Positions 1 to 7,002 of a stretch of 10,988 nucleotides of DNA are shown here, one piece after another. Origin of the DNA: CAYVBJ01 sp964415185 (lineage in GTDB: Bacteria > Bacteroidota > Rhodothermia > Balneolales > Balneolaceae). The number at the start of each line of letters is the position of its first letter. Position 1 is the first letter of the stretch. Made by a program: the position numbers and the translations under genes. The DNA lies in assembly GCA_964415185.1 (NCBI GenBank), contig CAYPZI010000099.1, forward strand, positions 1-10,988, read 5' to 3'. Below the pieces are notes generated by a model. The model was not told the DNA's origin. It saw nothing but the letters and a program-made list of their open reading frames with translations, and ran no database searches.

Positions 1-55
1 TTGCCCTTTGCCCTTTGCCCTTTGCCCTTTGCCCTTTGCCCTTTGCCCTTTGCCC
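1..55. repeat. Heptanucleotide tandem repeat (TTGCCCT)n
   Basis: Perfect head-to-tail copies of TTGCCCT fill the left edge: seven full units plus six bases, with no visible mismatch. The array probably extends beyond the window. It ends 28 bp before the ATG of the YkoF-like gene. Because 7 is not a multiple of 3, one 21-base cycle passes through all three frames, and none contains a stop on the plus strand. Change of copy number by slipped-strand replication is known for such arrays, but any effect here is inference. Confidence 0.97.
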
Positions 56-83
56 AAACTTAAACCAAAACAAAAAAGACTCT

Positions 84-674
84 ATGAACCAAACATACTA
101 TACCCCAAAACTTGCCGGTTGCAGTTTTTCCATCTACCCGATGTGCGACCAATTTGTGTCCCTGATCTTAAATGCCATTGAAGAAACCGATACTTCAAAA
201 GTGTGGATGAGAACGGATGAAGTGAGCACGATTATACGCGGACGCACGGTTCATGTTTTTGATGTGGCCAGATCGGTATTTTTGCATGCTGCAAAATCAG
301 GAGAACATGTGGTTTGCAGCGGCACATTTTCGATCGGCTGTCCGGGCGACAGTGAGGGACATTCTTTTATTGCAGAGGATGAGGCCAGGATGAATGAACC
401 GATATCGGAAGAATACACCCCGGAAGTATCAGCCAAGTTTGCGCTCTATCCCATGGGCGGTGGTGATTATATGGATGTGATTTACAGCCAGATCGAAGCA
501 ATGAAAACACACGGTGTGGATGTGGTACTGACCCATTATGAGACTAAGCTAAAAGGCCCGGCTATAAACATATTCAAGGGCCTTGAAAATGTTTTTGAAG
601 CAACGGATAACGCGGGCTCACAGCATACCGTAATGACGGTCACGATTTCGGCGAACAGCCCTTCGGCCGGATGA
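84..674 (+). CDS. ykoF: YkoF-family thiamine/HMP-binding protein
   Basis: This 196-residue protein belongs to the YkoF family, whose Bacillus subtilis member binds thiamine or its HMP moiety and is encoded with an ABC-type thiamine-precursor transporter (ykoFEDC). An internal duplication is plain: residues about 11-87 begin 'AGCSFSIYPM' and residues about 117-190 begin 'AKFALYPMGG'. These match the two ferredoxin-like YkoF/ACT-like repeats. The first repeat carries the family-typical stretches DTSKVWMRTDEVST (36-49) and RGRTVHVFD (52-60). Length matches the family's roughly 200 residues, and there is no signal peptide, so it is cytosolic. I chose ATG 84 because the reading frame upstream of it is only the heptamer array; a TTG start inside the array would add about 23 low-complexity residues. 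No good Shine-Dalgarno is visible, which is common in this phylum. No transporter genes lie nearby in the window, and binding to thiamine is inferred from the family. Confidence 0.88.
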   Translation: MNQTYYTPKLAGCSFSIYPMCDQFVSLILNAIEETDTSKVWMRTDEVSTIIRGRTVHVFDVARSVFLHAAKSGEHVVCSGTFSIGCPGDSEGHSFIAEDEARMNEPISEEYTPEVSAKFALYPMGGGDYMDVIYSQIEAMKTHGVDVVLTHYETKLKGPAINIFKGLENVFEATDNAGSQHTVMTVTISANSPSAG

Positions 675-707
675 ATTGAGTTTGATGGCGGTTTTCAGCC
701 GGCACCC

Positions 708-825
708 GAACACACCCCTGCCTTTTCAAAACCGCCTTCGGCGTTTTGAATAAGTCTGTCCCCTCTCGAGAGGGGACCGGCTAACCATAACGCCTTCAGG
801 CGATTATGGTTAGCCAGGGGTGTGT
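708..825. repeat. Symmetric modular palindromic element (copy A)
   Basis: The centre is a perfect 20-nt palindrome, GTCCCCTCTCGAGAGGGGAC (758-777). On each side lies exactly 38 nt of unrelated, hairpin-forming sequence (720-757 and 778-815). Each arm is closed by inverted copies of one end motif: GAACACACCCCT at 708-719 and AGGGGTGTGT at 816-825. The left core folds as TTCAAAAC/GTTTTGAA (725-732/743-750) with an inner GCC/GGC. The right core folds as a 17-bp stem (779-795/798-815) with one bulged A. The same palindrome, 38-nt spacing and end motif recur at 7003-7134, so this is a dispersed element rather than a chance structure. It lies between two convergent genes. Confidence 0.85.
779..815. 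terminator. Strong hairpin, possible bidirectional terminator
   Basis: GGCTAACCATAA (779-790) pairs with TTATGGTTAGCC (804-815), and CGCCT (791-795) with AGGCG (798-802), leaving a 2-nt loop and one bulged A. It lies 39 bp past the end of the minus-strand cysteine-rich gene and 104 bp past the plus-strand YkoF-like gene. Position and stability would suit termination of both converging transcripts. No T-tract follows on either strand, so this is not a classical intrinsic terminator, and the hairpin is also an integral part of the dispersed element. Confidence 0.4.
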
Positions 826-853
826 ACGCGCGCAAGCTTTGTACTCTCCCTGC

Positions 854-1234
854 TCAATTATAAATAACCTCATCCCTGTTCTGATTCGACCACGGGCAGT
901 ACTTGCAAATACTGGAGCATTTCTTCATTATAGAGTTTGATTTATGCCCGGCGCCACAATACCAGGGACAATTCAGGCATGCGCCGGAGCAGGGTTCCGT
1001 ATCATTGCTTACAATGGATTTTATGCCATACTGACGGATATCCGGCCGAAGGGCTGAAGGGATTTCATCCAAAGTTTCCAGGGTTCCGGTTTGACCGCCT
1101 TTACTATAAAGGCTTTTCAGAATTTCATCGGCAGAGGGACAATTTTTAAAATTTTTTTTGCTCAGAGTTCCAGGTCTCTTTTTTAAAATCCTGTTGTAAG
1201 TTTCAATAGTGTAAGTAGAGGAGGATTCGGTCAT
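854..1234 (-). CDS. Small cysteine-rich protein, unknown function
   Basis: This is a 126-residue protein I do not recognise. The N-terminal two thirds (1-80) are lysine- and serine-rich, with one cysteine, C32, followed by proline. The C-terminal third concentrates seven cysteines within 32 residues: C82, C86, C89, C93, C106, C110 and C113. Two copies of CS-x2-C-x2-CPW are visible (82-91 and 106-115). There is no signal peptide or membrane segment. The start is well supported: the ATG at 1232-1234 (complement) is preceded by AAAAGGTGA at about 7 nt. The pattern suggests binding of Zn2+ or an Fe-S cluster, or disulfides; CX3CX2C is also the radical-SAM cluster spacing, but the protein is far too short to be a radical SAM enzyme. 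The gene lies 115 bp downstream of the FAD oxidoreductase on the same strand and may share its transcript. A modified-peptide precursor is possible, though no maturase is visible in the window. Confidence 0.75.
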   Translation of the reverse strand: MTESSSTYTIETYNRILKKRPGTLSKKNFKNCPSADEILKSLYSKGGQTGTLETLDEIPSALRPDIRQYGIKSIVSNDTEPCSGACLNCPWYCGAGHKSNSIMKKCSSICKYCPWSNQNRDEVIYN

Positions 1235-1349
1235 AACAGCTCACCTTTTATTTGATTCGGTTGAGCTATAAAATCCATTGAAAAGCACTTCGATTCATTA
1301 CAAAATGGTCACAAGTAAATCAAAAAAATGACACGTACCGGATAACGGG

Positions 1350-2747
1350 CTAATCCGAATCGGCCGGCGGGATATTATGATTAGCCCTGAAAAGATTTTC
1401 GGGATCCCATTTTTTCTTGATTTTACGAAGCCGGTGATAGTTAATTCCATAAGCTTCTTTTATACGGTTTTCTTCATCATGGGCCAGTAAATTAACATAA
1501 ACTCCCCCTCCGGAGTGCGGTTTAATCTTTTTGCTGAATTGTTTTGCCCATTTCATTACTTCCTCATCATTTTCTTTTTTTTGCCAACCCGGAAAGATGT
1601 GGAATGAAAAGGCTGCATCACGGTGCGGGAAAGCGATGGCATCCGGTGCTTTCCGGTTAATGGCACCGCCCAGCGGCTCCAGGTAAGCAGCGCTGAATTC
1701 GCCCGGTATGGATGAGGTTTCATTGAATATAATATCAATCAATTCATCCGGGAGTGCATTGAGATAATGCGCCTTTGTATACCAGCGGTTTCCTTTTGCC
1801 ATGCCTTCGTCGAACATCTGCTGAACATCAGTGTATTTCATACGCTGCATGAATGACAGCACCGGGTTACCGTATTCCGATAAAGGTTTTAATTCATTTG
1901 AGGCAGTTTCTTTACCGGATAAATGGCAGAAAATGAAAAAGAGGGCGGTTTGTCCGTGTAGTTCCTCAGAAAAAGCTTCGACAGGGGGAATTTTCATGAT
2001 AAATGCATAACAGGTGAGGTCACCGGATGCCTGTTGCATGAATTTTCTGTAAAACCGCAAGGCACCGGGGATATTTTCATGCAAATGGACAATTTGTCCG
2101 GCAGTAACTTCAGGACCTGTTTCTATTAACCTGAATTCAAACCTCGTAACAATACCGAAATTTCCGCTGCCTCCGCGTATGGCCCAAAAAAGATCGGGAT
2201 TTTCGTGATCGTTTGCTGTGACCAATTTACCTGAGGCTGTTACAACCTGAGCGGAGGTCAGGTTGTCGGCGGCAATTCCCATTTTTCGAGCAAGGTAACC
2301 GGTGCCGCCGCCAAGGGTGAATCCCGATATACCGACTGTGGAAACAGTGCCGCCGGTTGTAGCCAGGCCATATTTCTGGGTTTCCGCATCCATCTGCCGC
2401 CATTTAACACCCGGGCCAGCCGTAGCCGTTTTTTTATCAGTATCTACAACTATTCCATTCATCAGGGATAAGTCGATAACGATACCTTTGTCCGAAACAG
2501 ACTTGCCCGCGTAGTCGTGTCCGCCGCTTCTGACCGAGAACGGGATCTCGTTCCCGCGTATAAACCGGATCGTATGTTGAACATCCGCCCCGCACTTGCA
2601 GCGCACAACAGCCGCAGGTTTTGGATTAAAATAACCATTCCATAAGAGATCCCGGGACCGGTAGTCAGATTCTCCGTTGATTAGAAGTTCCCCTTCAAGA
2701 TTTGAGGCAAGGCTTTGTTTTAATTTTTTCTGAATTCCTGATTCCAT
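1350..2747 (-). CDS. FAD-binding oxidoreductase, berberine bridge enzyme-like
   Basis: This 465-residue member of the PCMH-type FAD-linked oxidase family has a C-terminal BBE domain. The FAD domain spans about residues 42-210. RSGGHDYAG (73-81) holds His77 in the position that normally carries the 8-alpha-histidyl link to FAD. TTGGTVSTVGISGFTLGGG (130-148) and PDLFWAIRGGSGNFGIVT (184-201) are diagnostic. The cysteine that gives a second, 6-S-cysteinyl link in bicovalent members is absent; TTGG occupies that region, so single covalent attachment is expected. The BBE tail (about 413-460) shows the usual YVN, YGINYHRLRKIKKKWDP and NLF elements. Such enzymes oxidise sugars, alcohols or alkaloids with O2 or another acceptor; the substrate cannot be read here. 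With no signal peptide it should be cytosolic. The ATG is preceded by TAGGAGAA about 9 nt upstream. The cysteine-rich gene follows on the same strand. Confidence 0.93.
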   Translation of the reverse strand: MESGIQKKLKQSLASNLEGELLINGESDYRSRDLLWNGYFNPKPAAVVRCKCGADVQHTIRFIRGNEIPFSVRSGGHDYAGKSVSDKGIVIDLSLMNGIVVDTDKKTATAGPGVKWRQMDAETQKYGLATTGGTVSTVGISGFTLGGGTGYLARKMGIAADNLTSAQVVTASGKLVTANDHENPDLFWAIRGGSGNFGIVTRFEFRLIETGPEVTAGQIVHLHENIPGALRFYRKFMQQASGDLTCYAFIMKIPPVEAFSEELHGQTALFFIFCHLSGKETASNELKPLSEYGNPVLSFMQRMKYTDVQQMFDEGMAKGNRWYTKAHYLNALPDELIDIIFNETSSIPGEFSAAYLEPLGGAINRKAPDAIAFPHRDAAFSFHIFPGWQKKENDEEVMKWAKQFSKKIKPHSGGGVYVNLLAHDEENRIKEAYGINYHRLRKIKKKWDPENLFRANHNIPPADSD

Positions 2748-2824
2748 AGATTTATTCTCCTAAATTATTAATTTCAATGATAATAAATATTCTGAATTTA
2801 AATTCCGATGCAAAATCTTCATAA

Positions 2825-2843
2825 GGCAATAGCGCTCATTGCC
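2825..2843. promoter_or_regulatory. Inverted repeat GGCAAT-N7-ATTGCC
   Basis: GGCAAT (2825-2830) and ATTGCC (2838-2843) are perfect 6-bp arms around AGCGCTC, which itself contains the palindrome AGCGCT. The near-continuous dyad sits about 80 bp upstream of the flavoenzyme start, a plausible place for an operator on the minus strand. It could equally be a small RNA-level hairpin or a chance dyad. Confidence 0.35.
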
Positions 2844-2907
2844 ATTTCGCTTTTAATATATGCGTGTTAAGATAATAAAACGGCTCATTCCGGTTCGGAG
2901 TTGCCGG

Positions 2908-2922
2908 TACAGGATACCTGTA
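2908..2922. promoter_or_regulatory. Inverted repeat TACAGG-N3-CCTGTA
   Basis: TACAGG (2908-2913) and CCTGTA (2917-2922) are perfect 6-bp arms separated by ATA. The compact dyad resembles a homodimeric regulator site, about 160 bp upstream of the flavoenzyme and 300 bp upstream of the kinase. No second copy was noticed in the window, so regulatory function is only a possibility. Confidence 0.3.
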
Positions 2923-3026
2923 TACTTCAAATCGTATCGATGGAGTTTTTGAGGTTACGAAATATAGAGTTGAAAAAAATCGCAGGTGAAAATTTGTATG
3001 ATTAATGAGAACAAATATGGGCTGTG

Positions 3027-3120
3027 TTTCACGCGGAGGTCGCGAAGTAATCGCGAAGGCCGCTGAGAGGATAGCTATAAATCATGCTCAGAATCGCTAT
3101 CGCTCGGAGGGCTTACGCTT
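3027..3120. repeat. GC-rich degenerate repeat region
   Basis: The stretch holds near-repeats of a CGCGRAG-type word at roughly 10-nt spacing: CGCGGAGG (3032-3039), CGCGAAG (3041-3047), CGCGAAGG (3052-3059), then CCGCTGAGAGG. It is followed by ATCGCTATCGCTCGGAGGGC. The composition differs sharply from the AT-rich flanks. It looks like a degraded dispersed intergenic repeat rather than coding or promoter sequence. Confidence 0.4.
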
Positions 3121-3221
3121 TCAAAAAATTGTGCTCTAATTCATTTCATTCTTGCACATCACATTTGAACATACCATATTCAAGATGTCCATTGACATGA
3201 ATACCAGGGGAAAAAACGGTA

Positions 3222-6194
3222 TTGGCTTTTATTATTCTTCATATAATATCATGGATATTAATTATTCCATGCTTACTGAATCTTTTGATTCTGAAACCGG
3301 GAAACGCGCAGAATTATCAGTTTCAGCGCTACGATACTCAATCGGGCCTCTCGAACAATATTATATATGATGTTTACCAGGATTCGTACGGGTTTATCTG
3401 GATAGCAACAGAGAATGGGTTGAACAGGTTTGATGGGATATCATTTGAAACATTTTATCACTCTCCGGATGATACAACCACTATTTCAAGTAATCATGTA
3501 AGGTCGATGGCTGAAGATTATAACGGTACACTCTGGGGCGGCACATTTAACGGCCTGAACAGGTTTGACAGAAAAACAAGTACGTTCAAGAGATATACAG
3601 GGTTAATGGAGAGTGAAAACTACAGGATGGATATTCAGGACATTATTACTGATAAAAACGGCAACCTTTGGTTTACGCAACCCAAAGCAATATTCTGTTT
3701 TAATGTTGTGACTGAATCGTTTAAAATAGTTCCTAATGGTAATTCTGAAAATCAGGTATTTCTTGATTCCAAAGACCGAATCTGGGTATACAACTACAAT
3801 GATAAAGGTCAGAAATTAAGCTATTTAAAAGAAGATGAGTTTGTTGATTACTACCTGAACACATTCAGGAGCGGTTATCCCATTCATTTTGGCTCATATT
3901 CCCATAAGCTGTGGGTAAAGGGAGAAATTGATAAAGAGTTTCCATTCAAAAAAACGGGTCAAATACCTGATTTGCCGAACGGCATACATCCCGCACGATT
4001 GCTTGAAGACCGGTCACAAAACCTGTGGATGGGAAGTAATCATGGTTTATATCTCTATCAGCCAAATTCCGGGAGCCTGAACAGAGTGGATTTGGGCAGT
4101 AAAAGTGATGCCTTGGGCAGTGCTGTTCGCAATTTATTCGAAGACCGCTGGGGTGGTATCTGGGTAGCGACATTGAATGGATTATACTATCACGATCCAA
4201 ATCATAAGGCATTTCAATTTCGGGATATTTCCACTGATGACGTAGAAAACAAGGGTGCAGCCATTTCGGCTATATATGAAACAGATGATACTCTTTGGAT
4301 TGGAACACTTGGCAAGGGGATCATAAAATTGTTCACTTCGTCAAACCGTTCAAGTCAGCTTTTACCTGGTGATGATTCCGGCTCCAAACAGGTATGGGAT
4401 ATTTTCCGGCATCCGGCCGATAAACATACCAAATGGATAGCAACCACGGCCGGTCTGTTCAAATATGGAAAATCGAATAAAACCATTCGAATTCCCCTCC
4501 CCAAAAATGACAAGGCAGCTCCTGTGGTTTTTTCAATCATTGAAGCCGGTGCCTCTGCCATCTGGGCAGCCGGTGATGAAGATGTGTATCACCTGGATAT
4601 AAAATCCGAGGCAGTGCTGAACAGGATCAGTTTTAGCCACCTGGATAATCTTTCAACACTTCAAAGCCTGTTGTTTGTCCAGAATCGATATCTACTCATA
4701 GGATCAGAAGGCCTGGGCCTGTTTATTTATGATGTACTTGCAAAAAAATTATTCCCGCTTTCCGACGTAAATCAACAAGCCAGCCTGCTTGCCAATACAT
4801 CTATTTGGACGATGTATCAGGATCGTAATCAACAGATTTGGCTGGGTACCGGATCTGGGCTTTTTAAGATGTCCCCGGATTTTCTAACTCTGGAGCACTT
4901 TCCGGATGAACATACCTCATCCATTATTTACAGTATTCTGGAAGATGAAAATGGTTACCTGTGGACAGGAACCGACCGGGGCCTGATGCTTTTTAAACCT
5001 GAAGAAAAGACATTTTTTTACTTTGATGTACAGGATGGAATCGGGAATACGGAGTTCAACCGAAGAGCTGCACTGAAAGCATCAGACGGGATCTTTTGGT
5101 TTGGCGGGATTCAGGGACTCACTGTTTTTAAACCGGGTGAGGTCAAACCGAATCCACACGAACCGATTGTCCATATTACTTCAGCCGAGATCTTTACCTC
5201 CGGCGAAATTGCAACGATGAATCTGACCGGTTCAAATAGTTTATCACTTGCGTGGCCCGATAATACTTTTGAAATAAATTTTACGGCATTGAATTTTACC
5301 AATCCAGGCAGGAATCAATACCGGTACAGGCTTAAAGAATTTGAATCGGACTGGGTCTCCTCAAATCAACAGCGGTTTGCCCGGTATGCGAACATTCCGG
5401 CCGGCAAATATATATTTGAATTGCAGGCCTCAAATAACGATGGCATCTGGAACACAGAAGAAGCAAGGTTACATATTGCCATAGCACCGCCGTTTTGGCA
5501 AACAAATGGTTTTCGGGCAGTTGTGGTATTGCTATTGGCAGGCCTTGTTTGGCTGCTTTATAAATACAGGGTACATAAAATTATAGAAATGGAACGCATG
5601 CGAATACGAATAGCAAGTGATTTGCATGATGAGATCGGGAGCGGCCTAAGCAGTATTGCCCTCACAAGTGATTTAATAGAAAAAGAAGCTGATAATCAAA
5701 TTTCAAAGTCTGACCTGGTTAGCAAAATCAGGAATAGTGCCCGGGAGCTGTCTTCTTCGCTGGATTCTATCATTTGGCTGATTGACCCCAAAAAGGAGAC
5801 CCTTGCCGAGCTGATAGAAAAAATGCAGACAACGACAGCAATTATGCTTCAGGGGAAAAAAATCGATTTTAAAACCGGAATTGAACATGCTCTGGAGAGT
5901 AGCGTGCTTCCGCCTCTGTTCAGAAGAAATATTTTTCTGTTTTATAAAGAGGCTGTACACAATATTGTAAAACATGCAGATGCCGGCCATATCACAATTT
6001 CGGTAACGGCTTCTCAACAGCGGCTGGTTATCGATATCAGAGACGATGGAGTCGGGTTTAAAGAGTCCGGGGCCTCAAATGGATATGGTTTGAAAACTAT
6101 GCAAACACGCGCCAACGAAATAAACGCAAAGTTTCAGATACGGTCAAACCCGGGTTCGGGCACACAGATCAGGCTTGAAGGACGTATCCCGTAA
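3222..6194 (+). CDS. Two-component-propeller sensor histidine kinase
   Basis: A 990-residue membrane sensor kinase. Residues 1-30 form a signal sequence ending in GNAQ, with probable cleavage near A29. Residues about 35-640 hold a dozen or so Reg_prop blades of the form 'G.(I/L)W.GT..GL..(F/Y)', for example 57-72, 101-116, 264-281, 308-325, 534-550 and 574-592. This suggests two beta-propellers in the periplasm. A Y_Y_Y domain (about 685-755) precedes one transmembrane helix (764-780). The cytoplasmic part is HisKA_3 (about 793-860) with phospho-acceptor His802 in SDLHDEIGSGLSS. The HATPase has an N-box EAVHNIVKHA (Asn914), DDGVGF (941-946) and NGYGLKTM (953-960). Both catalytic modules look intact. 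It lacks the fused receiver and AraC domain of hybrid HTCS proteins; its partner is the regulator 45 bp downstream. The only usable in-frame start after the TGA at 3198 is TTG 3222 with AGGGG upstream. This gives an N-terminus without positive charge; a one-base deletion in the A6 run would restore a normal one. Confidence 0.93.
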   Translation: MAFIILHIISWILIIPCLLNLLILKPGNAQNYQFQRYDTQSGLSNNIIYDVYQDSYGFIWIATENGLNRFDGISFETFYHSPDDTTTISSNHVRSMAEDYNGTLWGGTFNGLNRFDRKTSTFKRYTGLMESENYRMDIQDIITDKNGNLWFTQPKAIFCFNVVTESFKIVPNGNSENQVFLDSKDRIWVYNYNDKGQKLSYLKEDEFVDYYLNTFRSGYPIHFGSYSHKLWVKGEIDKEFPFKKTGQIPDLPNGIHPARLLEDRSQNLWMGSNHGLYLYQPNSGSLNRVDLGSKSDALGSAVRNLFEDRWGGIWVATLNGLYYHDPNHKAFQFRDISTDDVENKGAAISAIYETDDTLWIGTLGKGIIKLFTSSNRSSQLLPGDDSGSKQVWDIFRHPADKHTKWIATTAGLFKYGKSNKTIRIPLPKNDKAAPVVFSIIEAGASAIWAAGDEDVYHLDIKSEAVLNRISFSHLDNLSTLQSLLFVQNRYLLIGSEGLGLFIYDVLAKKLFPLSDVNQQASLLANTSIWTMYQDRNQQIWLGTGSGLFKMSPDFLTLEHFPDEHTSSIIYSILEDENGYLWTGTDRGLMLFKPEEKTFFYFDVQDGIGNTEFNRRAALKASDGIFWFGGIQGLTVFKPGEVKPNPHEPIVHITSAEIFTSGEIATMNLTGSNSLSLAWPDNTFEINFTALNFTNPGRNQYRYRLKEFESDWVSSNQQRFARYANIPAGKYIFELQASNNDGIWNTEEARLHIAIAPPFWQTNGFRAVVVLLLAGLVWLLYKYRVHKIIEMERMRIRIASDLHDEIGSGLSSIALTSDLIEKEADNQISKSDLVSKIRNSARELSSSLDSIIWLIDPKKETLAELIEKMQTTTAIMLQGKKIDFKTGIEHALESSVLPPLFRRNIFLFYKEAVHNIVKHADAGHITISVTASQQRLVIDIRDDGVGFKESGASNGYGLKTMQTRANEINAKFQIRSNPGSGTQIRLEGRIP

Positions 6195-6239
6195 AGTTGG
6201 GATAGTAAATGTAACTAAAGATGTGTTCATTACAGTACT

Positions 6240-6884
6240 ATGGCTGAACAAAAAAAGCATAGGATTTGGATTGTGGAGGATGATCAACATTTTCGCAGCT
6301 CACTGGAGCTGTTGATACAGTCGGATGGTATGCTGGTTTTGGATGCATCCGAAGCATCCGTGGAGAAGATGTTGCAAAAAGATCCATCCTCCCGTAAACC
6401 GGATGTGATATTACAGGACATCGGCCTGCCCGGGATGTCGGGAATTGAAGCCATTGCCCACTACAGGCAGCGATTTCCGGACGTGCTGATCATTATGCTC
6501 ACCATTTTTGAAGACGACGAGCGTGTGTTTGAATCCATTAGAGCGGGGGCTGACGGATACCTGCTCAAGCAGACGCCCGGAAGCGATATTTTGAAAGGAA
6601 TCAAAGATGTGTTGGCGGGCGGCGCATCCATTTCGCCGGGTATTGCACGCAAGGTACTCAGGGCACTCTCACCCGAAAAAGCCCGTAAAGAGTCTCCCCT
6701 CACCAAAAGAGAGCAAACGGTACTCAAACTTTTGGTAGATGGTTATACGATGGATATGATTGCAGGAGAGCTGAACATCAGTTGGCACACGGTGGTATCG
6801 CACATCAAAAATATCTACGTCAAGCTGCAGGTACACAACCGCAGCGGAGCGGTGGCGAAAGCGATAAAGAACCGGCTTATTTAA
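6240..6884 (+). CDS. NarL/FixJ-family response regulator
   Basis: A 214-residue DNA-binding response regulator. The receiver domain (about 7-125) has the acidic cluster E13-D14-D15, phospho-acceptor Asp60 in VILQDIGLPGMSG, Thr88 in MLTIFEDD, and Lys110 in GYLLKQ, so all conserved receiver residues are present. The LuxR-type helix-turn-helix (about 152-214) shows SPLTKREQTVLKLLVDGYT, then IAGELNISWHTVVSHIKNIY with the recognition helix around 181-193. It starts 45 bp after the sensor kinase stop and is very likely co-transcribed. HisKA_3 kinases usually phosphorylate regulators of exactly this NarL class, so the pair is probably cognate. Target genes cannot be named. The exported protein downstream is a candidate only by proximity, separated by 745 bp of repeat-rich DNA. 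Confidence 0.95.
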   Translation: MAEQKKHRIWIVEDDQHFRSSLELLIQSDGMLVLDASEASVEKMLQKDPSSRKPDVILQDIGLPGMSGIEAIAHYRQRFPDVLIIMLTIFEDDERVFESIRAGADGYLLKQTPGSDILKGIKDVLAGGASISPGIARKVLRALSPEKARKESPLTKREQTVLKLLVDGYTMDMIAGELNISWHTVVSHIKNIYVKLQVHNRSGAVAKAIKNRLI

Positions 6885-6931
6885 CTCAACTTCCGCAAAA
6901 TAGAGAAGTAGTGTTTAGGCAATCGAAATCT

Positions 6932-6954
6932 GTCTTTAAAGACCTGTCAGGTTT
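6932..6954. repeat. Overlapping short palindromes after the regulator
   Basis: GTCTTTAAAGAC (6932-6943) is a perfect 12-nt palindrome, and ACCTG-T-CAGGT (6942-6952) follows directly with 5-bp arms. The combined word resembles dispersed 'GACCTGTCAGGTTT' sequences that I associate with intergenic DNA in this phylum; that association is from memory. It lies 48 bp after the response-regulator stop and could help end the kinase-regulator transcript, although no T-tract follows. Confidence 0.45.
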
Positions 6955-7002
6955 CAGTAGTGCATGAGTAAATAAATCGAATCTGTTTGTTGCCAACCAG
7001 GA

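Larger units (their letters stand above)
2748..3221. other. Gene-free divergent intergenic region
   Basis: No credible coding sequence lies between the divergently read flavoenzyme and sensor kinase. The part next to the flavoenzyme (2761-2820) is AT-rich and should hold its promoter, although I see no convincing -33/-7 pair. Two compact inverted repeats occur at 2825-2843 and 2908-2922. From about 3027 to 3120 the composition changes to GC-rich, repeat-like sequence. The kinase promoter should lie between about 3100 and 3200. Confidence 0.6.

Noticed and set aside
1..55. Telomere-like or origin-associated repeat
   Set aside because: The 7-bp unit resembles ordinary bacterial simple-sequence repeats, and there is no iteron, DnaA box cluster or replication gene nearby.
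708..825. CRISPR array or integron attC site
   Set aside because: The equal-length variable cores between conserved palindromic parts recall these, but there is one palindrome per element, the cores are self-complementary, and no cas or integrase gene is present in the window.
937..1149. Plus-strand open frame opposite the cysteine-rich gene
   Set aside because: The minus strand has a good Shine-Dalgarno and a strongly patterned cysteine motif; the plus-strand product has no recognisable feature or ribosome site.
854..1234. Radical SAM enzyme, from the CX3CX2C spacing
   Set aside because: At 126 residues, with the motif at the C-terminus, there is no room for the SAM-binding barrel.
3152..3370. 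A separate small gene overlapping the start of the sensor kinase
   Set aside because: It is out of frame with the kinase and loses sense after about residue 20; its N-terminal part makes better sense as the kinase's own start after a one-base correction.
3222..6194. Hybrid HTCS regulator of a polysaccharide-utilisation locus
   Set aside because: The protein ends after the ATPase domain, with no receiver or AraC domain, and no SusC/SusD-like genes are present.
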